A DNA stretch of 64,000 nt. Origin: Actinomycetes bacterium (GTDB taxonomy: Bacteria; Actinomycetota; Actinomycetes; Actinomycetales; Dermabacteraceae). The notes under the pieces were generated by a model. The model searched no databases. It was not told where the DNA came from and saw nothing but the letters and a program-made list of their open reading frames with translations. Position 1 is the stretch's first letter; each line of letters opens with the position of its first letter. The translations under genes and the position numbers were made by a program. This document shows positions 1 to 8,761 of this stretch, in pieces. Location: NCBI GenBank assembly GCA_023389045.1, contig JAEWEZ010000014.1:1-64000 (forward strand), given 5' to 3'.

Positions 1-1
1 C

Positions 2-1108
2 GGGCCCGGCCCCGACCCGGCCCAGGTCATCGCCGACCGGTCCTTCCCCTTCCACGGCCCCCACCAGGCCGGGATCGCCACCGAGCCGACCGCCCGCGTG
101 CTCCTCGTCGGCCTGGACCTGCGCGAAGAGACCGACCGTGAGGCGATCATCCGTATGCTGCGCGTCCTCACCGACGACGCCGAACGCCTCACCGCCGGCC
201 GCGCCCCGATCGCCGACCCCGAACCCGAGCTGGCCCTGCGCCCCGCCGGGCTCACCATCACCCTCGGCTTCGGGCCGAACTTCGTCGAACGTGCCGGGAT
301 GCCCGCCCCGTCGTGGCTGAAACCCCTCCCGCCCTACTCGATCGACCGTCTCGAAGACCGGTGGTCCGACGGAGACCTGTTCCTGCAGATCAATGCGGAT
401 GAGCCGACCACCGTCGCCCACGCCGCGCGCATGCTGATGAAGGACGCGCGGTCTTTCACGACCGTGCGCTGGCGCCAAGCCGGATTCCGTAACCCCGCCA
501 TGCCGGCGGTGCCTTCGGGCTCGATGCGGAACCTTTTCGGGCAGGTCGACGGCACCTCCAATCCGCGACCCGGCACCGAGCTCTTCGACCGCACCGTGTG
601 GATTCCCGAGGGGCCCTGGGCCGGGGGCACCTCGCTGGTGCTGCGTCGGATCACCATGAACCTCGACACCTGGGATGAACTGGATGCCCCCGGGCGCGAG
701 GAGTCGGTGGGCCGGCGCCTGACCAGCGGCGCCCCGCTTACCGGGGAGCATGAACTGGATGAGCCCGACTTCTCCGCCATGAGCGAGAACGGCTTCCCGG
801 TGATCGCCGAGTTCAGCCATATGCGGGCGGCCCGCGGTGAAGGGAACGGCGGCAAACCGATGCAGCACATCGTGCGTCGGGCCTTCAACTACGACGACCC
901 CTCCTCCGATCCGGAGCAGCTATCGGACTCGGGCCTGCTGTTCCTGTCCTTCCAGGCGGATGTGGACGCCCAGTACGTGCCGATTCAGGAACGCCTGGCG
1001 AAGGTGGATCTGCTGAACCAGTGGACCGTACCGGTTGGTTCGAGCGTTTTTGCGATCCCGCCGGGCTGCGGCAAGGGCGAGTTCATCGGGGAAAGCCTGC
1101 TCGGATAG
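2..1108 (+). CDS. Dyp-type (dye-decolorizing) heme peroxidase, 5' end cut off by window
   Basis: The open frame runs in from the window edge; the first visible residues include the FHGPHQAGIAT motif that opens the DyP peroxidase core, so perhaps 50-100 N-terminal residues are missing. The family oxidises dyes and porphyrins with peroxide; the EfeB branch is Tat-exported and acts with the EfeUO iron system. The signature GxxDG is present as GQVDG (positions 539-553), supplying the distal catalytic Asp. The His in FSHMR is the likely proximal heme ligand, and the IVRRAFNYDD block behind it is typical. The C-terminal LLFLSFQADV and FAIPPG segments also fit. Whether it is EfeB proper cannot be told without the signal peptide and the upstream genes. 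Confidence 0.9.
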   Translation, partial: GPGPDPAQVIADRSFPFHGPHQAGIATEPTARVLLVGLDLREETDREAIIRMLRVLTDDAERLTAGRAPIADPEPELALRPAGLTITLGFGPNFVERAGMPAPSWLKPLPPYSIDRLEDRWSDGDLFLQINADEPTTVAHAARMLMKDARSFTTVRWRQAGFRNPAMPAVPSGSMRNLFGQVDGTSNPRPGTELFDRTVWIPEGPWAGGTSLVLRRITMNLDTWDELDAPGREESVGRRLTSGAPLTGEHELDEPDFSAMSENGFPVIAEFSHMRAARGEGNGGKPMQHIVRRAFNYDDPSSDPEQLSDSGLLFLSFQADVDAQYVPIQERLAKVDLLNQWTVPVGSSVFAIPPGCGKGEFIGESLLG

Positions 1109-1160
1109 GGCCGACGGGTAGGTCCGACGGGCTGGGCCGACGGGTTGGGCCGACGGGCCC
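1109..1160. repeat. Four tandem 13-bp units of the GGGCCGACGGG word
   Basis: Directly after the peroxidase stop codon the sequence repeats a 13-nt unit four times, with cores at about 1109, 1122, 1135 and 1148: GGGCCGACGGGTA, GGTCCGACGGGCT, GGGCCGACGGGTT and GGGCCGACGGGCC. The same word is scattered through the window (see findings). No gene is visible between 1109 and the kinase ribosome-binding site near 1308. Confidence 0.85.
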
Positions 1161-1323
1161 GGCAATAGAGGCAGGCTGCAGGAAGGTTTCGGCGGAACAG
1201 TCCTGGCCGTGGCCCGTCGGCGCCCCCTATCCTGGCTGGACGGCCCTGCGGCACCACCTGGTGCCCAAGCCGCCTACCGGCCTGACTCGAGCCGGTCCGC
1301 CACCGTCGAAGGAGACCCCTCCC

Positions 1324-2811
1324 ATGCCGCGTTTCAGCGTTCCGACCGAGCAGGCTCAGGCACCGTTCGTGGTGGCGATGGACGTGGGTTCGGGCGGATC
1401 CCGTGCCGCGGTGTACGACGCGACCGGGCGCGAAGTTGGCAAACGCACCCACAAAGAACCACATCTGTTCACCGTGGGCGATGACGGCACCTCCGTGATC
1501 GACGCCGATCAAATCGTCGAAGAACTGCGGGCTGCCCTGCGAACCGTGCTCGCCAAGCCGCTGCCCGGCCCCGTGGTCGCGATCGGCTTCGACACCTTCG
1601 CCTCCTCCCTCGTGGCGGTGGATAAAGCCGGCAACGCCCTCACCTCCTGCATCACCTACGCCGACACCCGCTGCCAACTGCAGGTCGCCGACCTCGCCAA
1701 GAAACTCGACGTGGACGAGCTGCACCAGAAAACCGGTGCCCGCCTGCACTCCTCGTACACGGCACCGCGCCTGCTGTGGCTGCGCGAAGCTCACCCCGAG
1801 GTGTTCTCCCGCACCGCCCGGTTCATGGCGCTTGGCGAATACGTGGCGCACAAACTGCTGGGCACCGCCGCCCTCGGCACCGCCTCGGCGGCGTGGTCCG
1901 GGATGATCGACTGCCGCACCGGGGAGTACGTGCCCGAGCTGCTGGACGCTGCGCAGGTGGATGCCGAGATGATGGGGCAGCCGCGCAACCCCTCCGACAT
2001 GATCCCCGTCGCCGGCACGCCGCTGGCCAAGGAACTGCCGGTGCTCGCCGATGCGCAGTGGGTGCCCGTGATCGGTGATGGCCTCGCCGCGAACATCGGC
2101 ATTGGCGCCCTCGGCGCCGGCATCTGGGGCATCTCCACCGCGACCTCCGGGGCGATCCGCTCCCTGCTCACCGGTGATGTTCCGCAGCTACCCGGGGGCC
2201 TCTGGGCCTACCGCATGGACGCCGGCCGCACCCTCGTCGGCTCGGCTATGAGTGACTGCGGCCGCGTTCTGGACTGGTGCCGCCTGAACCTCGCCATGCC
2301 CGACGACATCGCCGAAACCGACACCGACCCGATCTTCTCGGCCCCGCCGAGCGCCGCCACCCCGCTGATCGTGCCCTTCCTCTCCGGTGAGCGCGGCACC
2401 AAGTGGCGCGGCGGTGCCCGGGCCGTGATGGCCAATGTTTCCGCCGCGACCGGGCCGCATGAACTGCTGCGCGGCGCCATGGAAGGCGTTGCGCTGTCGT
2501 TCCTGCGGATCGCGGATCAGATGCGTGAACTGGGCGGCGACCCCACCCGGGTAATCCTCTCCGGCGGTATGACCGAGGCGATCCCCGCCTGGCTGCACCT
2601 GCTGGCCGATGCCCTCGGTGAACCGATCGACCACGTGGCGATCTCCCGCTCGACGATGCGCGGCTCGGCCCTGCTGGCGCTTGAGCAGGCGGTGCCGGAT
2701 GCCCCGGTCGCGGATGTGCCGGTGCTGGATCGGATCGAACCGGTGGCCGAGCACACCGAGTACTACCGCGAACGTCTGGAGCGCTTCGAAAAGCTCGCTG
2801 ACCTCGCCTGA
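1324..2811 (+). CDS. FGGY-family carbohydrate kinase, gluconokinase-like
   Basis: A 495-residue FGGY sugar kinase. The N-terminal phosphate-1 loop reads MDVGSGGSR (Asp20), a variant of the usual DxGT. The second domain has VIGDGLAAN, where Asp252 is the expected catalytic base, and GLAANIGIGALG resembles gluconokinases more than xylulokinases. The C-terminal ATP-site block is VILSGGMTEAIPAW. ATG at 1324 is chosen because GGAG sits about 12 nt upstream and homology begins just inside; an upstream extension to 1021 overlaps the peroxidase and is spurious. The gene converges on uxuB with a shared terminator-like hairpin between them. The neighbourhood (uxaC, uxuB, larA) suggests gluconate or a related sugar acid as substrate; xylulose or another sugar remains possible. 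Confidence 0.8.
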   Translation: MPRFSVPTEQAQAPFVVAMDVGSGGSRAAVYDATGREVGKRTHKEPHLFTVGDDGTSVIDADQIVEELRAALRTVLAKPLPGPVVAIGFDTFASSLVAVDKAGNALTSCITYADTRCQLQVADLAKKLDVDELHQKTGARLHSSYTAPRLLWLREAHPEVFSRTARFMALGEYVAHKLLGTAALGTASAAWSGMIDCRTGEYVPELLDAAQVDAEMMGQPRNPSDMIPVAGTPLAKELPVLADAQWVPVIGDGLAANIGIGALGAGIWGISTATSGAIRSLLTGDVPQLPGGLWAYRMDAGRTLVGSAMSDCGRVLDWCRLNLAMPDDIAETDTDPIFSAPPSAATPLIVPFLSGERGTKWRGGARAVMANVSAATGPHELLRGAMEGVALSFLRIADQMRELGGDPTRVILSGGMTEAIPAWLHLLADALGEPIDHVAISRSTMRGSALLALEQAVPDAPVADVPVLDRIEPVAEHTEYYRERLERFEKLADLA

Positions 2812-2820
2812 CGTAAGAGT

Positions 2821-2864
2821 TCTCGGCACCTCACCGCGCGGTATGCGCCGGGGAGGTGCCGAGA
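2821..2864. terminator. Bidirectional terminator-like hairpin between kinase and uxuB
   Basis: TCTCGGCACCTC (2821-2832) pairs perfectly with GAGGTGCCGAGA (2853-2864), a 12-bp stem with a 20-nt loop, between two convergent genes. There is no strong U-tract, which is common in high-GC actinobacteria. Confidence 0.7.
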
Positions 2865-2866
2865 TA

Positions 2867-4126
2867 TCAGCGCAGGCGTGCTTCGGCTCGATTCACTGCC
2901 GTGACCAGGTCCTGATCATCCTCGACACCGAGCAGGGCGAGCAAGGCCGTGATGCGGGCCGTGTCGTCCTGTTCCTGCGCCGCCTGCACGATCTGCTCAG
3001 CGCGCGGGTCTGCGATGTCGTGACCGGCACGGGCCTGCTGGGTGGTCCATGCCGTCCATGCGGCAAGCGCCGCAACCTCCCCGGGGGAAGACTCCGCACC
3101 GCCTCGTTCCGCGATCACCGGCAAGACGCGCACCCGCAGCTTCTCTGATCCATCAGCGGCGATCCGCAGCAAAGCATCTGCCAGCCGTGGATTTCCAAAG
3201 CGGCTTTCGAGAGCGTCGGTGTATTCGCGAAGCTGCCCCTGCGGCAAATCCAGGGTGCTGATCGCTTCCGCCCACAGAGCTTCCACGAGCGTGCGCACCT
3301 CACGGTGAGCGATGGCCTCATCCACCCGTTCACAACCGGCCAGCTGCCCGGCATAGGCCATGAGGGAATGCGCACCGTTGAGCAGCCGGAGTTTGCGTTT
3401 CTCATGGACCGCCACATCGTCGGTGAACTGCACCCCCACCCGTTCCCAGGCCGGGCGTGCGCCGCGGAAGGCATCCTGCACCACCCATTCCCAGAACGGT
3501 TCGGTAACCACCGGGGCCGCATCCTCCAGGCCGGTGCGATCGCGCACAATCCGCGTGGCCTCCTCATCGGAGGCGGGAGTGATGCGGTCCACCATCGTGG
3601 AGATGACATCCACGTGATCGGCGGCCCACTGCCAGGTCTGCTCATCGCAGCATGCGCGCAGCGCCTCCCGCAGCACCTCTCCATTGCCGCTGAGGTTGTC
3701 GCAGGAGACGAGCGCGATCGGCTCCTCCACACCGGCCTCTCGTCGGGCCGTCAGGGCGTGTGCCAGACGGGCCACCACCGACTGAGCCGGGTCTGTTCCC
3801 GCGCTGTACCCCTTCTCAGTGATGGTGAGGGTCACCACCGCTGTGGCGGGATCAGCGATCAGGGAGGTGAGGGCGTCGAGGTCATCGGCGGGGAAGGTCT
3901 CGTCCAGAGCGTCGATCACCGCCACCTCGTCACCCTCCGGGCCACGCACGATCAGGCCATACGCGCCATCCTGTGCGTTCAGCACCTCGGCCATCCGCGC
4001 GCTGCGCCCGGTGAAGGCCACCACGGACCAGCCGCCCGCGCGGGCGGTCAGAGGGATGGTGTGCGCCCGCGCGAAACCTCCAATCCCCAGGTGAACAAGA
4101 CGGTGGGCTGTGTTCTTCGTGGTCAT
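2867..4126 (-). CDS. uxuB: Mannitol dehydrogenase-family oxidoreductase, likely fructuronate reductase
   Basis: A 419-residue long-chain mannitol dehydrogenase-family protein. The Rossmann N-terminus is VHLGIGGFARAH, followed by TLTITEKGY and the SCDNLSGNG block. The C-terminal helical domain carries the catalytic signature KLRLLNGAHS (Lys, Asn and His of the K-x5-N-x2-H motif). Members reduce fructuronate, tagaturonate or fructose with NAD(P)H. Its ATG overlaps the stop of uxaC (TGATG), so the two are translationally coupled. That strongly suggests it takes the isomerase product, giving D-mannonate from fructuronate or altronate from tagaturonate. It is somewhat shorter than E. coli UxuB. 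Last gene of the lar-uxa run. The substrate is inferred from context. Confidence 0.8.
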   Translation of the reverse strand: MTTKNTAHRLVHLGIGGFARAHTIPLTARAGGWSVVAFTGRSARMAEVLNAQDGAYGLIVRGPEGDEVAVIDALDETFPADDLDALTSLIADPATAVVTLTITEKGYSAGTDPAQSVVARLAHALTARREAGVEEPIALVSCDNLSGNGEVLREALRACCDEQTWQWAADHVDVISTMVDRITPASDEEATRIVRDRTGLEDAAPVVTEPFWEWVVQDAFRGARPAWERVGVQFTDDVAVHEKRKLRLLNGAHSLMAYAGQLAGCERVDEAIAHREVRTLVEALWAEAISTLDLPQGQLREYTDALESRFGNPRLADALLRIAADGSEKLRVRVLPVIAERGGAESSPGEVAALAAWTAWTTQQARAGHDIADPRAEQIVQAAQEQDDTARITALLALLGVEDDQDLVTAVNRAEARLR

Positions 4127-5586
4127 CAGGCTCTCCCCTCGCCCGTTTGGCGCGGTGTGCTGTTCTGCTCCTGCAGACGGAACACGCTGCTGGGCTGTTC
4201 CACCGGCAGACTGGTGGCGATCGTGGCGGCGTCCTCCAGGCGCATCCGATGCTCGGCCACCAGGCTGGCCAGATGGTGGGCGTCAAGGCGTCGTGCCATG
4301 TCGTGTCGGGCGGGAATGGAGCAGAACGCCCGCGTGTCGTCGATAAAACCGCTGGTGCGGCTGTAGCCGATGGTTTCCGAAACGGCGCGGCGGTAGCGCA
4401 GGATCGCGTCGGGAGCGTCGATGAACCACCACGGCGCCCCCGCGTAGACCGAGGGGTAGAAACCGGCAAGCGGCGCGATTTCGCGGGAGAACACGGTCTC
4501 GTCGATCGTGAAGAGCACCAGACGGAAGGCGGGCTCCATCCCCACATCGTTGAGCAGCGGGGCAAGGGCATGCACGAACTCCACGCCGGTGGGGATGTCC
4601 GCGCCAACATCAGCGCCGAAACGCTGCAGGGTACCCGCGTGATGGTTGCGGTACACGGCGGGGTGCAGGGTCATCACCAGGCCGTCATCGGCAGCCATGC
4701 GCGCCTGATCAGCAAGCAGATGGCGACGCAGAGCGGTGGCAGAGGCCTCGTCGATCCGGCCGGCGAGCGCCTCGCGGAACAGACGGGAGGCCTCGCTCTC
4801 CTCCAGGCGGGCGGTGCCTGCATCGGCGTGGGAGTGATCCGAGGAGACCGCGCCGTGGCGTCGGAAGAACTCGCGTCGGATTCGCATCGCCTCGGTGAAG
4901 CCGGCGTAATACTCCGTTGACACCCCTGCGGCCTCACCGAGCTGCCGGGCGAGGTCCGCGAAATCGGGGCGCCCCGGCTCCAGGTAGCGGTCGGGCCGGA
5001 AGGTGGGGATCACGCGGCCGGGAACGGAGGCGTCTGCGGCGAGCGCACGGTGTGCCTCGAGGTCATCGCAGGGATCATCCGTCGTGGCCAGCACCTGGAT
5101 ACGGAACTGCTCAAACAGTGCCCGGGGCCGGAAGGCGGGGAGCGTGAGCTGCTGGGCGATCTCGTCGAACATGGCGTCGGCGGTGTCGGGCCGAAGAACG
5201 GTGCGCAGCCCAAACACGTGATGGAACTCGTGCTCCATCCACAGCCGCGAGGGGGTTCCGGCGTAGGCGTGCCAGTGCTCGGCAAGCGCCCGCCACGCTG
5301 CACGCGCTTCCCGTTCCTCGAGGGCACCCTGGCCTACCCCGAGCTCGGCAAGGTCCACACCGCGGGCATGGAGCAGACGGGTCACATAGTGGTCAGGGGT
5401 GATGAACAGGCTCGTGGGGTCGCGGAAAGGAGTGTTCTCCAGGAGCAGATGCGGGTCCACATGGCCGTGCGGAGAGATGATCGGCTGCTCGGCCATGCAC
5501 TCATAGAGAGTGCGTGCGATCTCCCGGGTGGAGGGATCGGCGGGTAGTAAGCGGTCGGGGTGGGGCACGAACGTCGGATCGCTCAT
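4126..5586 (-). CDS. uxaC: Glucuronate (uronate) isomerase
   Basis: Uronate isomerase of 486 residues (family about 470), an amidohydrolase-fold enzyme interconverting glucuronate/fructuronate and galacturonate/tagaturonate. The metal-binding motif near the N-terminus is SPHGHVDP (His40, His42). Downstream blocks EFHHVFGL, TTDDPCDDL, IPTFRPDRY and YPSVYAGAPWWFIDAPD are characteristic. ATG at 5586 has GGAGG about 6 nt upstream; the frame stays open to 5727 but that stretch overlaps larB. The larB stop lies only 31 nt upstream and the uxuB start overlaps its stop, so the gene appears to sit in one transcription unit with larA-larE-larB. Confidence 0.95.
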   Translation of the reverse strand: MSDPTFVPHPDRLLPADPSTREIARTLYECMAEQPIISPHGHVDPHLLLENTPFRDPTSLFITPDHYVTRLLHARGVDLAELGVGQGALEEREARAAWRALAEHWHAYAGTPSRLWMEHEFHHVFGLRTVLRPDTADAMFDEIAQQLTLPAFRPRALFEQFRIQVLATTDDPCDDLEAHRALAADASVPGRVIPTFRPDRYLEPGRPDFADLARQLGEAAGVSTEYYAGFTEAMRIRREFFRRHGAVSSDHSHADAGTARLEESEASRLFREALAGRIDEASATALRRHLLADQARMAADDGLVMTLHPAVYRNHHAGTLQRFGADVGADIPTGVEFVHALAPLLNDVGMEPAFRLVLFTIDETVFSREIAPLAGFYPSVYAGAPWWFIDAPDAILRYRRAVSETIGYSRTSGFIDDTRAFCSIPARHDMARRLDAHHLASLVAEHRMRLEDAATIATSLPVEQPSSVFRLQEQNSTPRQTGEGRA

Positions 5587-5617
5587 GCCTCCATCATGGC
5601 CTTTTCTGGCGCTCGCG

Positions 5618-6436
5618 TCAGCGCTCCGCGTGTGCTCGCGGGGACTCCCGGGTGGTGTCCGACGGTGCCGGAGCCTGAGGCGGTGGTGCCCATCGGGCGA
5701 TCTGCGCCGCGAGATGCCCCGCCCCATACCCGTTATCGATATTGACCACTCCGATGCCGGGTGCGCAGGCCGCCAGCATGGTCAGCGCCGCGGTGGTTCC
5801 GCCGGCAGCCACCCCGTAACCCACCGAGGTGGGCAGCGCAATCACCGGGGCACTGATCTGCCCGGCCACCACGGTGGGCAGTGCCCCGTCCATCCCGGCA
5901 GCCACCACCACGCACGCGGCTTCACGCAGCTCGGGCAGGCGCTGCAGCAAACGGTGCAGACCGGCGATACCGATATCGGGGATTAGACGGGTGGGGCGCC
6001 CCAGATACCGGGCGGTCAGCTCTGCTTCGCGTGCGATCGGGAGGTCGCTGGTGCCGGCGCAGGCCACGATGACGAGTCCCCCCGTCGGCTCCGGTGGATC
6101 GGCGGGCCAGGCGAGGAGCCGTGCCTCCGGATCCCAGAGGGCATCGGGAAGGACATCCTGGATCGCGCGGGCGCGTTCTTCATCGGCGCGGGTGAACAGC
6201 ACCGGGCCATACGCGGCGGCACCCTGCGGATCCGCGTGGGCGATCCGCGCATACTCTGCGGCGATGGCCATCACCTGCTGCACGCTTTTGGACTCGCAGA
6301 ACACCGCTTCGGGCGCGCCGCGGCGTGCAGCACGCCCCAGGTCGAGCTCGGCGAGGCCGGCGATGACACCGTCGGCCCCCGGGGTTTTTCCTGCCGTACC
6401 CTGCGTGTTTTCTTCCCAGCTCAGCGGCTCAGGCAC
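5618..6436 (-). CDS. larB: Nickel pincer cofactor biosynthesis protein LarB
   Basis: LarB (272 residues) carboxylates and hydrolyses nicotinic acid adenine dinucleotide to start synthesis of the nickel-pincer nucleotide used by LarA. The C-terminal two thirds is the PurE-like carboxylase domain, with VIVACAGTSDLPIA, CVVVAAGMDGALPTVVAG, ALPTSVGYG and NIDNGYGAGH, all hallmark LarB blocks. It begins at a GTG (6434-6436) that overlaps the end of larE by 8 nt. About 20 extra residues at the N-terminus (ENTQGTAGKTPGAD) look non-conserved. Its presence implies the cell makes the cofactor itself. Confidence 0.95.
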   Translation of the reverse strand: MPEPLSWEENTQGTAGKTPGADGVIAGLAELDLGRAARRGAPEAVFCESKSVQQVMAIAAEYARIAHADPQGAAAYGPVLFTRADEERARAIQDVLPDALWDPEARLLAWPADPPEPTGGLVIVACAGTSDLPIAREAELTARYLGRPTRLIPDIGIAGLHRLLQRLPELREAACVVVAAGMDGALPTVVAGQISAPVIALPTSVGYGVAAGGTTAALTMLAACAPGIGVVNIDNGYGAGHLAAQIARWAPPPQAPAPSDTTRESPRAHAER

Positions 6437-7361
6437 GGGGAATCCCCCTCTGGTCGAGCAGGGTCAGGGTGAAAGCCCCCGACTGCATTCCCTTCAGATC
6501 CACGGTCGCAAAACGGAAACCCGCCTCCGTTGCCGCCCGGTGCAGGGCCTCTCGCACCGAGGGTTCGACCGCGCGGGGAATCTCTGCAACGGGAAGCTCG
6601 ATCCGGGCGATCTCGCCGTGGTGTCGCACCCGGCAATCCGTGAACCCCTGGCCGCGCACAGCCTCTTCCATCGCCTCGACTTGCCGCAGTTTCTGCGGCG
6701 TCACCTCCTGGCCATGGGGGATGCGGGAGGCAAGGCACGGTGCCGCCGGTTTATCAGCGCACGGCAGATGCAGGGCACGCGCCACCGAGCGCACGCGCTG
6801 CTTGCTCAGTCCCGCCTGAGCGAGGGGGCGCAGCACACGATGCTCGCTCGCGGCTCTCGCGCCGGGTCGGTCCGGCCGTATCGCATCGTCGGCGTTTTCC
6901 CCGAACGCCACCGCTGCCAGGCCGAGATCGTCCATCAGGTCTTCGTCGATCCGGGTAAACAGCTCGTCTTTGCAGAAGTAGCAGCGGTCCACATCATTGG
7001 CGACATATTCGGGGCGTTCACCCTCATGGGTGCGGATTTCGACCACCCGCGCCCCAATCACCGCTGCCGTCTGATGCGCGCCCTGACGCTCCGCTGCTGC
7101 CAGGGATGGCGAAATGCCCAGGAGTGCCACGACCTGGTCGGCCCCCAGGGTGCGCACTGCCAAGGCCAGAAGCGTCGCGGAGTCCACCCCACCCGAGTAC
7201 GCCACCCCGAGTGGGCCGTGGCCAGCGAGAAGGGCGCCGACGGCATCGGCTGCGGCGAGATCGTCACCGGTGAGTTCCTGCGGGGTCATCGCCGCAGTGT
7301 TCTCCTCCGCGGCGAGGTTCAGGGGCTGTGGGGCGACGGGGCGCGTCGGCTCCACCATCAC
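6429..7361 (-). CDS. larE: ATP-dependent sacrificial sulfur transferase LarE
   Basis: LarE converts the LarB product, pyridinium-3,5-biscarboxylate mononucleotide, to the bisthiocarboxylate. The PP-loop ATP pyrophosphatase motif SGGVDS is near residue 55. The KPAAPCLASRIPHG segment holds the cysteine that in Lactiplantibacillus LarE (Cys176) is sacrificed as sulfur donor. CYFCKDELF supplies two further cysteines, also common in the family, so a 4Fe-4S or persulfide-type member cannot be excluded. The start is a GTG (7359-7361) overlapping the larA TGA in a GTGA junction, with an ATG one codon in. 310 residues, slightly longer than usual. Confidence 0.95.
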   Translation of the reverse strand: MMVEPTRPVAPQPLNLAAEENTAAMTPQELTGDDLAAADAVGALLAGHGPLGVAYSGGVDSATLLALAVRTLGADQVVALLGISPSLAAAERQGAHQTAAVIGARVVEIRTHEGERPEYVANDVDRCYFCKDELFTRIDEDLMDDLGLAAVAFGENADDAIRPDRPGARAASEHRVLRPLAQAGLSKQRVRSVARALHLPCADKPAAPCLASRIPHGQEVTPQKLRQVEAMEEAVRGQGFTDCRVRHHGEIARIELPVAEIPRAVEPSVREALHRAATEAGFRFATVDLKGMQSGAFTLTLLDQRGIPRA

Positions 7362-8761
7362 TCCCCCGCCTGCTCACGCTCATGGGCCAGACGGAACAGC
7401 ACCTCACCGGCCCGGTCGATCACCAGGGTGTCAGGGTCCTGCCGCAGGGCATCCAGATCCAGCGAATCGGGGTCCAGGTACGGCACGTTGTACTGCTCGC
7501 ACACCTCCGGCGGAATCGACGTGGCGAACACCCGTCGGACCCGCTGCCGCTCCTCCCCCGTATCCGGGTCATAGGTGCCCAATCCCGTCACATGCGTGGA
7601 ATGTGCGAGCTCCCCCCACGGATGGTCACGGAAACGATCCCACTGCTTCGTAAAATACTCGATATTGTGATACCCGATATCGCGAAGACCGGGATGCATA
7701 GCAGCCACTTCCGTAATATGCGGGGCGTAGATAATCACCTCGCCACCGTCGGCGCACACCGGCTCTGATTTATAGAAACCTTTCGCTCCCGTCCAAATGT
7801 CTTCATACATATCGGGAACAATGGCGACGATCCGCTGAAATGGCTTATCCACATAGGTGATATGGGTTTCCGCCGCAATCTTGGCCATCGCAGCCCACGC
7901 TGCCTGCGGAGAACCGAAGGCAATCGCACCCAGCGTGTTGCTGTCCACCACATCGCAGGTGAAGCACAGTTTCTCACTGGGCACGCGCTCACTGGCAGCA
8001 TCGATAAGCTGGCGCACTGGCGTAATCCCCAGGGTGCCGATGATGCGACTTGCCGTGATCAGCGCGCCAACCCAGTGCGATACGTCGATCACATCGTGCA
8101 CCGAACACCCCGGGAAGAAATACTTATTTCCCCCGGAAAAACCAACCACCTCATGGGGGAACACCGGCCCCACAATAAGGCTCACGTCATGTTCGACCAC
8201 ATGCCGATTAATCTGAACCCGCATCGGAACATCCCGCAAAAGACCCCCGGAGAGACGCTCAATCTCCTGCGCGGAAATCTCCCCCAAATCCGCAATCTCG
8301 CTCGGATCATCCCAGGCGTGATTAAGCACCGTCCACCCGGGATAGCGCGCTTCCAGCCCCTCCGGCGCACCCAGCAGACGCTCCAGAGCCGGCTCCGACA
8401 TCGCAGCATGCGTCCCCAGTGCAATCAGCACCGTGACCCGGGAAGTCCGGCCCGCAAGCGCCGCATGCACAGGGCCGAGGATCTGGGGCAGCGGAACCGT
8501 GCGCGTGCCATCCGGCACGATCACGCACACGCTTTTCCCGTCCAGATCGCAGGCTGCGATCTGCTCCTGCACAAAGCGATCCACCTGCTCAGGGGTGAGT
8601 TTTTGCCCGGGAGCACCGCACACGCTGGCCTGCTCGGCCAGGCCCTCCGGGATCGGAGGGATGGGCACGCTATTCGGACTCGGGGCGGCAGAGCTATCCG
8701 CGGCGTTGTCAGAGTCGGCGTGAGACGGAGAGCTCGGGGATGTGGGGGTCGCAGCGTTCAT
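7358..8761 (-). CDS. larA: LarA-family nickel-dependent 2-hydroxyacid racemase/epimerase (possible gluconate/mannonate 2-epimerase)
   Basis: A 467-residue LarA homologue (DUF2088). His203 (FPHEVVG), Lys213 (GGNKYFFPG) and His229 (DVSHWVG) have exactly the spacing of His174, Lys184 and His200, the pincer and nickel ligands of Lactiplantibacillus LarA; the GTHAAMSEP block carries the equivalent of His108. ATG at 8761 is preceded by AGGGAGGA. The protein opens with a Ser/Ala/Pro-rich tail of about 45 residues that looks disordered. The family contains lactate, malate and other racemases and D-gluconate 2-epimerases. The C-terminal region with DIWTGAKGFYK, ADGGEVIIYAPHITEV and AHSTHVTGLGTYD differs from my recollection of lactate racemases. 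Co-transcription with uxaC-uxuB favours a sugar-acid substrate; that is inference. Confidence 0.9.
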   Translation of the reverse strand: MNAATPTSPSSPSHADSDNAADSSAAPSPNSVPIPPIPEGLAEQASVCGAPGQKLTPEQVDRFVQEQIAACDLDGKSVCVIVPDGTRTVPLPQILGPVHAALAGRTSRVTVLIALGTHAAMSEPALERLLGAPEGLEARYPGWTVLNHAWDDPSEIADLGEISAQEIERLSGGLLRDVPMRVQINRHVVEHDVSLIVGPVFPHEVVGFSGGNKYFFPGCSVHDVIDVSHWVGALITASRIIGTLGITPVRQLIDAASERVPSEKLCFTCDVVDSNTLGAIAFGSPQAAWAAMAKIAAETHITYVDKPFQRIVAIVPDMYEDIWTGAKGFYKSEPVCADGGEVIIYAPHITEVAAMHPGLRDIGYHNIEYFTKQWDRFRDHPWGELAHSTHVTGLGTYDPDTGEERQRVRRVFATSIPPEVCEQYNVPYLDPDSLDLDALRQDPDTLVIDRAGEVLFRLAHEREQAGE

